In this document: piece by piece, positions 1-5,934 of the stretch
How positions within the stretch are numbered: the first letter of the stretch is position 1
How the letters are laid out: the number at the start of each line of letters is the position of its first letter
Source: an uncultured Eubacterium sp.
GTDB lineage: Bacteria > Bacillota_A > Clostridia > Lachnospirales > Lachnospiraceae
DNA length: 8,425 nt
Direction: 5' to 3'
NCBI GenBank assembly: GCA_947653505.1
Contig: CANTHI010000145.1
Coordinates: 1 to 8,425, forward strand
Notes under the pieces: model-generated
Told to the model about the DNA's origin: nothing
What the model saw: the letters and a program-made list of their open reading frames with translations, nothing else
The model's database searches: none
Position numbers and translations under genes: made by a program

Positions 1-477
<477 letters not shown>

Positions 478-480
478 CTA

Positions 481-525
481 TGATATCTATCGTATTGATA
501 CCTATCATACTGATACCTATCATAC
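481..525. repeat. 3 x 15-bp palindromic tandem repeat between IIA and GH1
   Basis: Three adjacent 15-bp units fill most of the IIA-GH1 spacer. Units at 496-510 and 511-525 are identical (tgatacctatcatac); the unit at 481-495 differs at three positions. Each unit contains the near-palindrome TGATA-NN-TATCA, perfect in two copies. All three frames of the spacer contain stops, so it is not coding. It could be an operator cluster, an mRNA processing or structure element, or a neutral slippage repeat; nothing here decides between these. Confidence 0.85.
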
Positions 526-537
526 CTATGATCTTTT

Positions 538-870
538 TTATCCGTTCTTTTCTTCCAGCTTCTGATACAGCTCAATAAACTCCTGTGCAAGGATGCGGAA
601 ATTTTCCGCGCTCATCAGCTGGTCTTCCGCATGCATTAAAAGCATCAGCCCGCCGCTTAATTCTCCATTTGCATCCATTGTCAGAAGATCCGCGTGTCCA
701 TTATGACCCTGCGAAAACGCGCTGTCTCCTTCTTTTAACAGATTCTGCGCTTCCTCAAACTTTCCTGCCTTTGCGCTCTGGATCGCATTGATAAAATGTG
801 TCCGTGCTGTTCCTACAAACGTAATTACCTGAAAGCATAACATCTCAAACTGTTCACTAACTTCTGCCAT
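538..870 (-). CDS. celC: PTS lactose/cellobiose-family IIA component
   Basis: Cytoplasmic EIIA of the Lac/Chb PTS family, 110 aa, the usual length for this all-helical trimeric protein. It takes phosphate from HPr onto a histidine and passes it to the IIB cysteine. The active-site motif LLLMHAEDQLM is present, with His80 as the likely phosphorylated residue and Asp83 as the usual acidic partner. A second conserved patch, GHNGHADLL, is at 55-63. ATG at 870 is preceded by AAGGAGA (877-883, 6-nt spacing), a strong ribosome binding site. The gene is separated from IIC by 756 nt and followed 78 nt later by GH1, so IIA and GH1 form a pair apart from IIB-IIC. The symbol is assigned at family level only; substrate specificity cannot be read from IIA. 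Confidence 0.95.
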   Translation of the reverse strand: MAEVSEQFEMLCFQVITFVGTARTHFINAIQSAKAGKFEEAQNLLKEGDSAFSQGHNGHADLLTMDANGELSGGLMLLMHAEDQLMSAENFRILAQEFIELYQKLEEKNG

Positions 871-943
871 TTTTGTTCTCCTTTTCTGTTTTTTTTATTT
901 TCTGAATCGTTCCTATATCCCGATTCTTTTTTACCTGGCTAAA

Positions 944-1017
944 TTTCTTACTTTGCTGAATCATTCTTATATCCCGGTTCTTTCTTACTTTGCTGAATCA
1001 CTCTTATATCCCGGTTC
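944..1017. repeat. 37-bp tandem duplication, one mismatch
   Basis: Two head-to-tail 37-bp copies, 944-980 and 981-1017, identical except for t/c in the middle (the base after GAATCA). They are the freshest part of the larger degenerate array. Partial copies flank them: 900-926 on one side and the stretch after 1037, containing tttgctgaatcgttctta, on the other. The low divergence points to recent duplication or homogenisation. Confidence 0.92.
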
Positions 1018-1100
1018 TTTCTTTATGACTTTCCTGCTTTGCTGAATCGTTCTTAATTTCCCTGATTTTTTCTTACTCTCCTTCTTATTCCCTGGCTCTT

Positions 1101-1140
1101 TTTTATTTTGTAAATATCTTTTTTATTTTGTAAATATCTT
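1101..1140. repeat. Perfect 20-bp tandem duplication
   Basis: Bases 1101-1120 and 1121-1140 are identical (ttttattttgtaaatatctt). The pair is AT-rich and lies inside the long polypyrimidine stretch (plus strand). Further fragments of the same motif (cttctttatttctaatatctt) follow to about 1171. Confidence 0.92.
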
Positions 1141-1311
1141 CTTTATTTCTACTTCTTTATTTCTAATATCTTCTTTATATTTTCTAAATCGATTTATTTT
1201 CCTGACTCTTTCTTAGCTTCCCGATATTTTCCTGAATTATTCTTATTTTCCTGACTCTTGTTTTCTTTACCTGTTTTACTTACGGCTTCCTGCCAGATCT
1301 TATTAGAAATT

Positions 1312-1357
1312 AATCCGGCACTTTACAGGAACCTTATCTGTGCCCAAGTGCCGGATT
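1312..1357 (-). terminator. 12-bp-stem hairpin between IIC and IIA, possible terminator
   Basis: Bases 1312-1323 (aatccggcactt) and 1346-1357 (aagtgccggatt) are perfect inverted repeats around a 22-nt loop. Inside the loop, acag and ctgt can form a further short stem. On the minus strand the hairpin is followed by AATTTCTAATAAG, which is A/T-rich but lacks a clean U-run, so termination may be partial. It sits about 270 nt after the IIC stop. Such a structure could also stabilise the 3' end of an IIB-IIC transcript, giving unequal expression of IIBC and IIA-GH1. The hairpin is certain; its role is not. Confidence 0.5.
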
Positions 1358-1440
1358 GATTATTATTACATCACGATCCCGGATTTCCTTCCCTAATGAT
1401 ACATCTGTCTCATGATGCCGGAACTCCTGTCATTTCAGCC

Positions 1441-1536
1441 TGCCACTGATCCATGACAAAGCTTTTTCGTACTGCCACTGATTCATGACAAATCTTTTTC
1501 GTACTGCCACCCATCCATGACAAAGCTTTATGGCTG
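1441..1536. repeat. 3 x 32-bp tandem repeat downstream of IIC
   Basis: Three contiguous 32-bp units at 1441-1472, 1473-1504 and 1505-1536. Units 1 and 2 differ at two positions. Unit 3 differs from unit 1 near its start and in its last bases, where it fades out. All share ccatgacaaagcttt or a close variant. There are no spacers, so this is not a CRISPR array. On the minus strand the unit has no stop codon in any frame (readings contain YEKALSWISG, VRKSFVMDQW and TKKLCHGSVA). Short spurious peptides therefore appear, but none has a credible start and the frame shifts with every unit. Confidence 0.93.
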
Positions 1537-1626
1537 TGGATTCCCCATCACTTTATGTACCTGTTTCCATTTTCTGTCTGAACCAGCCTTCTGCAGTCAC
1601 CACATCAGCAGAATCTGTTCTGATTT

Positions 1627-2949
1627 TTACCAGTCATCATCATCATCATCTACCGACGTTTTTTGCTCCTGCGTCAGACTGACCTTATCAATACGCCGGA
1701 TAAACGGCAGATAGACAAAGAATGAAATGATAAAGATAATTACCTGCAGCAGCGCGCTTCTCCATCCTCCTACCAAAAATCCGGAGATAATCGGCGGGCA
1801 GGTCCACGGTACCTGTGTCGCTGTGTACAGCGGGCAGATTCCCGTATACAGCGCAAAGTACTGAATGACACAGGAGATCAGCGGCATGGCAACAAACGGA
1901 ACTGCCATCATAGGATTCATAACGATCGGGATACCGAATAAGATCGGCTCGTTGATTCCGAAAAATGCCGGAACAATCTCTACTTTTCCTAATGTCTTTA
2001 ACTGTTTGGACTTTGCAAAGAAGCAAAGGAAAATCGCAAGGCCGATCGTAATGCCGGCTCCTGTTACATTGATAAACTGATCGTAAAACTGCTGTGTTAC
2101 GATATGTCCGCCGTTTTCCAGCGTCAGCTCCAGTCCGCTGTCGATAATCGCCTGATTTTCCAGACTGTTTGCTGTTAACAGACCTGACATAATACCGCCG
2201 ACTACCGTAGAACCATGTACGCCAAACAGCCACAGGAATGGTCCCGCAAAGCACATCAGAAGCGCTCCGCCCAGAGAGTCTGTCATACCCTGCAGTGGCG
2301 TCTGGATGACTTTATAAATCGTTTCCATCAGAGTCGTATGGAAGCCCAGGGAACAGATTCCATGAATCACTGTCGCGCCGGTAATAATAACTGCCGCCGG
2401 AATAAGCGCTGAAAAAGAGTTTGCCACACCTTCCAGAACGCCCGCAGGCATTTTGATCTTGATATTGTTTTTCAAAAACCAGCAGTAAACAACCGGAACG
2501 ATCAGACCGATAATAATGGCGCCGATCATGCCCTTGCCTGCCGTCCATGATTTATCGATAATCCCGCCTACGATTTCTCCGCTTTCTGTCGTAATATGCG
2601 AAGGCATCAGAAGCAGGAACGTCGCCAGTGCAATCATGGAACCGCTCAGCGGCTCCTGCCCTTCCAGTTTTACATAAGTATAGCTGATACCAATGACACC
2701 GATCATGGCACTGATATTAAACGTAGCCCCGTAAGCCTGATCCATGACATCTTTGATTCCAAATGATTCCAGAAAATCAACAACAGCCTGCACTGGAAAA
2801 TTTGCCAGAATCAGGAAAACAGAACCGACAATCAGCAGCGGCATGGAATATACCATACCATTTTTAATGGACTGTACTCCCTTGGTATTAATAAACTTAA
2901 TAATCTTAGGAAGCACTTTATCGCTCAGAAACTGATTCACTGCTTTCAT
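1627..2949 (-). CDS. celB: PTS lactose/cellobiose-family IIC permease
   Basis: Integral-membrane EIIC of the Lac/Chb family, 440 aa, the normal length. It forms the sugar translocation channel where the beta-glucoside is phosphorylated by the IIB phosphocysteine. Many hydrophobic segments run from about residue 35 to 425 (for example YSMPLLIVGSVFLILANFP and QVIIFIISFFVYLPFI). The family motif GINEPILFGIPIVMNP starts at residue 331, with Glu334. His245 lies in WLFGVHGSTVVG. These look like the active-site His and Glu pair known from the ChbC structure. The start is ATG at 2949, just after AAAGGAAAGGTGG and 12 nt after the IIB stop, so IIB and IIC are probably translated together. The C-terminus is a soluble acidic tail, six Asp followed by Trp, five of them from a perfect (GAT)5 run at 1636-1650. 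The symbol is family-level; cellobiose is the likeliest substrate, but another beta-diglucoside or chitobiose is possible. Confidence 0.96.
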   Translation of the reverse strand: MKAVNQFLSDKVLPKIIKFINTKGVQSIKNGMVYSMPLLIVGSVFLILANFPVQAVVDFLESFGIKDVMDQAYGATFNISAMIGVIGISYTYVKLEGQEPLSGSMIALATFLLLMPSHITTESGEIVGGIIDKSWTAGKGMIGAIIIGLIVPVVYCWFLKNNIKIKMPAGVLEGVANSFSALIPAAVIITGATVIHGICSLGFHTTLMETIYKVIQTPLQGMTDSLGGALLMCFAGPFLWLFGVHGSTVVGGIMSGLLTANSLENQAIIDSGLELTLENGGHIVTQQFYDQFINVTGAGITIGLAIFLCFFAKSKQLKTLGKVEIVPAFFGINEPILFGIPIVMNPMMAVPFVAMPLISCVIQYFALYTGICPLYTATQVPWTCPPIISGFLVGGWRSALLQVIIFIISFFVYLPFIRRIDKVSLTQEQKTSVDDDDDDW

Positions 2950-2961
2950 CCACCTTTCCTT

Positions 2962-3270
2962 TTACTTGTTTTTTGCAAGCTTATACGCAAATTTCAGCAC
3001 ATTCATCCCGTTGCACATTCCATAGTCCTGCATCGGAATCACGTCTACCGGAATCCCCTTCGGATCACAGATCTGTTTTGCTTTTCCGAGCTCAAATCCT
3101 ACCTGCGGTCCGAGCAGAGCCACATCGATACCGTCCGTCAGTCTCTCCATCTCTGAGATCGGATATGCCGCAATATCTGCATCCTTTCCTTTTTCCTTTG
3201 CTGCTTCCTGCATTTTCTTTACAAGAACACTCGTTGACATACCTGCTGCGCAAAATAACCGGATTACCAT
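2962..3270 (-). CDS. celA: PTS lactose/cellobiose-family IIB component
   Basis: Cytoplasmic EIIB of the Lac/Chb family, 102 aa, typical size. It carries phosphate from IIA to the sugar bound at IIC. The N-terminus MVIRLFCAAGMSTSVLV holds the active-site Cys7 followed by the phosphate-binding AAGMSTS loop. Later family features are DVALLGPQVGFEL and the C-terminal MQDYGMCNG. I chose the ATG at 3270, not the in-frame ATG at 3306: it has a consensus AAGGAGG 8 nt upstream and gives the usual distance to the catalytic Cys, while the longer form adds 12 unrelated residues. It is the first gene of the sugar operon, with a promoter upstream at 3365-3337, and IIC follows 12 nt after its stop. Confidence 0.96.
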   Translation of the reverse strand: MVIRLFCAAGMSTSVLVKKMQEAAKEKGKDADIAAYPISEMERLTDGIDVALLGPQVGFELGKAKQICDPKGIPVDVIPMQDYGMCNGMNVLKFAYKLAKNK

Positions 3271-3278
3271 ATTTTTTT

Positions 3279-3285
3279 CCTCCTT
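3279..3285 (-). promoter_or_regulatory. Ribosome binding site that fixes the IIB start
   Basis: AAGGAGG on the minus strand with an 8-nt A-rich spacer to the ATG at 3270. It lies inside the upstream-extended open frame that starts at 3306, so it rules in favour of the shorter protein. Confidence 0.9.
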
Positions 3286-3336
3286 AAATTTGATCCAGCC
3301 GCCCATGTTCCAGCTGTTTTGTTATCTGATGAGCAC

Positions 3337-3365
3337 ATTATAGCAATCTGTTTTCCATTTGTCAG
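3337..3365 (-). promoter_or_regulatory. Sigma-A-type promoter of the IIB-IIC operon
   Basis: On the minus strand, CTGACA (3365-3360, five of six matches to TTGACA) is followed by a 17-bp spacer and TATAAT (3342-3337), which also has an extended TGC before it. Transcription would start near 3330, leaving a leader of about 60 nt before the IIB ATG. It lies after the regulator's terminator, so the sugar genes can be expressed independently of the regulator. Confidence 0.85.
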
Positions 3366-3406
3366 CAGTCTGGCGCCGGAAAGGAATCCGTTACCTATGT
3401 TTATAT

Positions 3407-3417
3407 TTTGTTACAAA
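3407..3417. promoter_or_regulatory. Small palindrome upstream of the operon promoter, candidate operator
   Basis: TTTGT-T-ACAAA is an 11-bp palindrome about 42 bp upstream of the -35 box. RpiR-family proteins and catabolite regulators bind palindromes near such promoters, but this matches no operator consensus I can name, and AT-rich DNA yields short palindromes by chance. It could equally belong to the U-rich tail of the adjacent terminator. Confidence 0.25.
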
Positions 3418-3419
3418 CA

Positions 3420-3463
3420 AAAAACAGCGCATTCTGTTTTATTGTGAAAAATGCACTGTTTTT
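3420..3463 (-). terminator. Rho-independent terminator after the regulator
   Basis: Arms 3420-3432 and 3451-3463 form a 13-bp stem with one U-G wobble on the minus-strand RNA, around an 18-nt loop. The stem is followed by a U-rich run (about UUUUUUGUUUGU). It lies about 80 nt after the rpiR-family stop and upstream of the IIB promoter, where a terminator would be expected. The stem is A/U-rich at its base, so efficiency is uncertain. Confidence 0.7.
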
Positions 3464-3541
3464 GCTGCTGTATATTATAAAATATGCACATATCTGACCG
3501 ATTCTGTTTTATTTGTTACCAGCTCTTTCCGTGATTTTGTA

Positions 3542-4291
3542 TTACCAGTCCATCAGATCCTCGGCAGAGTTATGAACCCCCTTGAGCTTCCTCCCCAGAT
3601 ATTCGATAATAAATACGACCGCCATCTGGGAAGTCAGGTCATAATTTTCCCTGTTGTAGCTTGGGATATAATAGTTGATATTACAGTGGCTCATTTTTGC
3701 CAGCGGACAGTCCGCGCGGTTTGTAACGGATATCAGGCAGCATCCTCTGCGCTTTAGCCGCTCTGCCAGATGAATCGTTTCTTTTGTGATGCCGGATACG
3801 GACAGGGCGATGACGGCCGTCTTTTCATTTTTACCGCGGAAGACCGGCGTGAACGGATCGTCTATGGCAAACGAAAGCAGGCCGACATTGTTAAAATACC
3901 GCGCGCCATATTTGCCCATAATCGAAGAATTGCCGACCCCGACGAAGATCACGGATGTGGATTTGATCAGATAGTCCATCGCTTCCTTCATATTTTCCTC
4001 AAACGCCTTTGTCTGGGCGCGCTGAAAAAAATCATTCATGGCTGTAATATCCATATCCAGCGCTATTTTGCGGCTGTCCTTAAGCTCCTGCTTTAAGCGC
4101 AGCCGGAATTCGGAATAGCCCTCACAGCCTGCTTTTTTACAAAACCTGAGAACGGTCGTGGTTGACACATGGACGGCATCCGCCAGTTCCCGGACTTTCA
4201 TATAAATAACCTTATCTTCATTCTGCACAATATAATTATAAACATCCATTTCCAGCTGGTTAAACGATTTTACCATTTCATGTGTAAACAT
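3542..4291 (-). CDS. RpiR/MurR-family transcriptional regulator
   Basis: 249-aa DNA-binding regulator of phosphosugar metabolism. The N-terminal RpiR helix-turn-helix domain covers about residues 1-75, with the recognition region VRELADAVHVSTTTVLRFCK at 33-52. A C-terminal SIS phosphosugar-binding domain covers about 105-235, with VGVGNSSIMGKYGARYF at 117-133 and the phosphate-binding SVSG at 164-167. Such proteins sense sugar phosphates and repress or activate nearby uptake genes. The adjacent PTS and GH1 genes make phospho-beta-glucoside or glucose 6-phosphate likely signals, by inference. The start is ATG at 4291, 9 nt after AAGGGGG; that Shine-Dalgarno includes part of the upstream methyltransferase stop codon. 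A terminator follows at 3463-3420. No promoter of its own is obvious in the 14-nt gap, so it is either co-transcribed with the methyltransferases or uses a promoter inside them. Confidence 0.95.
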   Translation of the reverse strand: MFTHEMVKSFNQLEMDVYNYIVQNEDKVIYMKVRELADAVHVSTTTVLRFCKKAGCEGYSEFRLRLKQELKDSRKIALDMDITAMNDFFQRAQTKAFEENMKEAMDYLIKSTSVIFVGVGNSSIMGKYGARYFNNVGLLSFAIDDPFTPVFRGKNEKTAVIALSVSGITKETIHLAERLKRRGCCLISVTNRADCPLAKMSHCNINYYIPSYNRENYDLTSQMAVVFIIEYLGRKLKGVHNSAEDLMDW

Positions 4292-4300
4292 CAGTGATTT

Positions 4301-4308
4301 CCCCCTTA
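4301..4308 (-). promoter_or_regulatory. Methyltransferase stop codon embedded in regulator Shine-Dalgarno
   Basis: The minus strand reads TAAGGGGG. TAA (4308-4306) ends the methyltransferase, and AAGGGGG (4307-4301) is the ribosome binding site of the RpiR-family gene, 9 nt before its ATG. Ribosomes terminating on the first gene cover the second gene's start signal, an arrangement that favours translational coupling. Confidence 0.85.
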
Positions 4309-5934
4309 TCCGCGTCTCAGTCTTCTTTGCTGCATCTTCTTCCAGATCTTTCTGGCCATCGTACAGAGTTCTGCGTCAAATCCCAGTCTGTCTACGAGTA
4401 TTTCCTGATCTACCAGATCCAGAGCCTTTTCGATCTGGTCTTTTTGTCTTATGATCGCGTCGACCCTGCCCAGAATATCGCGGACCTGCCCCATCGGAAC
4501 CGTATCCAGCACCGGCAGCGCCACATTTCCCAGCTCTCCGGGCAGAATCTCCAGCACACCGCCGCCATAGCTGCGTCCGCAGATTTCCGTAAACGCAAAC
4601 GAAACGCTGTTATAATACGACAGGACGATCCGCTCCGGCTCCACGCCGTCATGAAACTTCAGCCGGTGCATCGTATCCGTGGAGACGGCCCCGCAGCAGT
4701 TTAATACAAACTTGGGATACAGATTATTTCTGCGCAGAAAAAAAGCATCCGGCACCCATATGGAAGGCACGCGGTACCATCTGTCCCGTATCCTGCATTT
4801 GTATCCTGCATGTTCTTTGTTTTTCTCTCCCTTTTTAATATACGAACGGTGTTTTTGCGGATACTCTTCCACCGGCACATCCGGAAAATCGATCAGATAC
4901 GCGGCCTTTCCGCTTTTTACATTCACGCTCCAGTCTTCCTTGCGGAAATAAACGCTGCCTGCATGGGCACTTCTTCCAATCAGGGGCCGTACGACAGATT
5001 CGAGCTCATATTCCTCCACGGTCTTTTCGTTCACCGAAAAATATTTGTTGTTGCCTGTAGTAATACCGATATTGATCAGCGCTGTATCTGACATTTTCTG
5101 AAAGCGGCTGTCTGTGCGGATCTGATTGATCAGTCTGTTTTCCTGTTCGTTCATAAAATATTTCGTCCATTTTTCATGTACAAGACCAGGCTTTTGAAAA
5201 CCATCCTCCGGCAGCTGAAACGACCGGAGCTGTTCCAGATTGTCCAGCCCGATAATCCGGATTCCTTTTTCCCGCGCGGCTTTTTCGCCGATAAAAATCA
5301 CGATCTCCTGCTCGATATCGGGAAAAACCAGCTCTTCAAACGTCAGCAGCGTAATCGCGGACAGATGTCCGGCCAGAAACTGCCGCAGCTCCTGCGCATA
5401 GGCGACCTGCAGAATTTCCGCCGGAATGACAAAGGCTATTTTCCCATTTTCCCCCAGCAGATGCACACAGGCTACCAGAAAACCGACCCAGGTATTAATC
5501 AGCCTGTTTGCCTTCATGCCGTGTTCAGTCAGAATCTGTGACATCTCCGCACGCTGCCGCTCTTCCAGATACTGATACCGGATATACGGCGGATTGCCCA
5601 GTACAAGGTCAAACCGCTCCTGCTCTTTATTTTGCGCGTAGTATTCAAAAAAATCCATCGCCAGCAGGCGGATCTTTTCCGACGGCTCCAGCCGCTCCCT
5701 TGCTTTTTCTACTTCCCCGGCTTCGATTTCAATCGCTGTCATCCTTGCGCCATTTTTCAGAAGCTGTTTTTTCTGTGCCATCTGTGCAAATACACCATTC
5801 CCGCAGCTGGGCTCCAGAACCGACCGGATCGAAGGATCATCCAGAAAAAACTCCACCATCTTTTCCGCCACGCCTTCCGGCGTATAATAAGCGCCTCTTA
5901 ATTTCTGTTTTGTACTGTCTTCTTTTAAAATCAT
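4306..5934 (-). CDS. N6-adenine DNA methyltransferase, M.Eco57I/TaqI-like gamma type
   Basis: 542-aa S-adenosylmethionine-dependent DNA adenine methyltransferase. Motifs run in gamma-class order: motif X region RGAYYTPEGVAEKMVEFF (13-30), SAM-binding motif I VLEPSCGNGVF (39-49), acidic motif II AIEIE (67-71), MDFFEY (93-98), and catalytic motif IV GNPPY (113-117). The C-terminal half, starting near IGITTGNNKYF, should be the target-recognition domain. The start is ATG at 5934, overlapping the previous stop as ATGA; a TTG at 5946 would add only four residues and has no better ribosome binding site. Length and layout match the stand-alone methyltransferase of Eco57I-type systems (M.Eco57I is about 544 aa), which methylates the site cut by the neighbouring enzyme. 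Sequence specificity cannot be predicted. It is not a type I HsdM: no HsdS-like gene is next to it. Confidence 0.93.
   Translation of the reverse strand: MILKEDSTKQKLRGAYYTPEGVAEKMVEFFLDDPSIRSVLEPSCGNGVFAQMAQKKQLLKNGARMTAIEIEAGEVEKARERLEPSEKIRLLAMDFFEYYAQNKEQERFDLVLGNPPYIRYQYLEERQRAEMSQILTEHGMKANRLINTWVGFLVACVHLLGENGKIAFVIPAEILQVAYAQELRQFLAGHLSAITLLTFEELVFPDIEQEIVIFIGEKAAREKGIRIIGLDNLEQLRSFQLPEDGFQKPGLVHEKWTKYFMNEQENRLINQIRTDSRFQKMSDTALINIGITTGNNKYFSVNEKTVEEYELESVVRPLIGRSAHAGSVYFRKEDWSVNVKSGKAAYLIDFPDVPVEEYPQKHRSYIKKGEKNKEHAGYKCRIRDRWYRVPSIWVPDAFFLRRNNLYPKFVLNCCGAVSTDTMHRLKFHDGVEPERIVLSYYNSVSFAFTEICGRSYGGGVLEILPGELGNVALPVLDTVPMGQVRDILGRVDAIIRQKDQIEKALDLVDQEILVDRLGFDAELCTMARKIWKKMQQRRLRRG
5931..5934 (-). 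promoter_or_regulatory. ATGA stop/start overlap coupling the two methyltransferase genes
   Basis: The ATG of the 542-aa methyltransferase (5934-5932) overlaps the TGA of the large upstream gene (5933-5931) by two bases. A modest GGGTGA purine stretch precedes it. This layout implies co-transcription and translational coupling, and it sets the downstream start at ATG rather than the TTG at 5946. Confidence 0.9.

Larger units (their letters stand above)
894..1259 (-). repeat. Degenerate 18-19-bp purine-rich repeat array upstream of IIA
   Basis: On the minus strand this stretch resolves into about a dozen loosely similar 18-19-base units built around GATTCAGSAAAATAAG. Examples are AAGAGTCAGGAAAATAAG at 1259-1242 and AACGATTCAGAAAATAAA at 911-894. 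In the best-preserved part, two different half-units (one with GATTCAGCAAAGTAAG, one with AACCGGGATATAAG) alternate, giving a 37-bp super-repeat: 944-980 and 981-1017 differ at a single base. A separate perfect 20-bp tandem pair is at 1101-1120 and 1121-1140. The unit boundaries were drawn by eye and the outer copies are much decayed. Function is unknown. It could be a spacer array of slippage origin, an mRNA-stability or translation-enhancing leader, or a polypurine tract with unusual DNA structure. Confidence 0.7.
871..1626. other. Gene-free 756-bp gap inside the PTS operon
   Basis: No convincing gene lies on either strand between IIC and IIA. Going downstream from IIC on the minus strand, the gap holds a 3 x 32-bp repeat (1536-1441), a long hairpin (1357-1312), and then a purine-rich array of degenerate repeats (1259-894) that runs almost to the IIA ribosome binding site. 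The minus-strand RNA is dominated by A and G with frequent TAA triplets, so the array is not a decayed open frame. I see no clear sigma-A promoter for IIA in it. If IIA and GH1 are transcribed from the IIB promoter, the gap is a long untranslated spacer in one mRNA. Confidence 0.8.

Noticed and set aside
1441..1536. Possible CRISPR array from the ~32-bp periodicity
   Set aside because: The units are contiguous with no unique spacers, only three copies occur, and there are no cas genes.
1429..1536. Short minus-strand peptides such as MNQWQYEKALSWISGRLK
   Set aside because: They come from the 32-bp repeat, which is open in all frames. They have no ribosome binding site, and the frame changes with each unit.
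1636..1650. (GAT)5 run giving a poly-Asp tail in IIC, as a phase-variation tract
   Set aside because: A trinucleotide repeat changes length without frameshift and lies in the last residues of the protein. It is only a mild curiosity.
1517..1714. Plus-strand 65-codon frame overlapping the IIC 3' end
   Set aside because: It has no recognisable domain, is Ser/Cys-rich, and overlaps the repeat and the IIC tail; probably chance.
3271..3306. Longer IIB starting at the ATG at 3306
   Set aside because: The 12 extra residues overlap the AAGGAGG ribosome binding site of the ATG at 3270 and do not fit the IIB family N-terminus.
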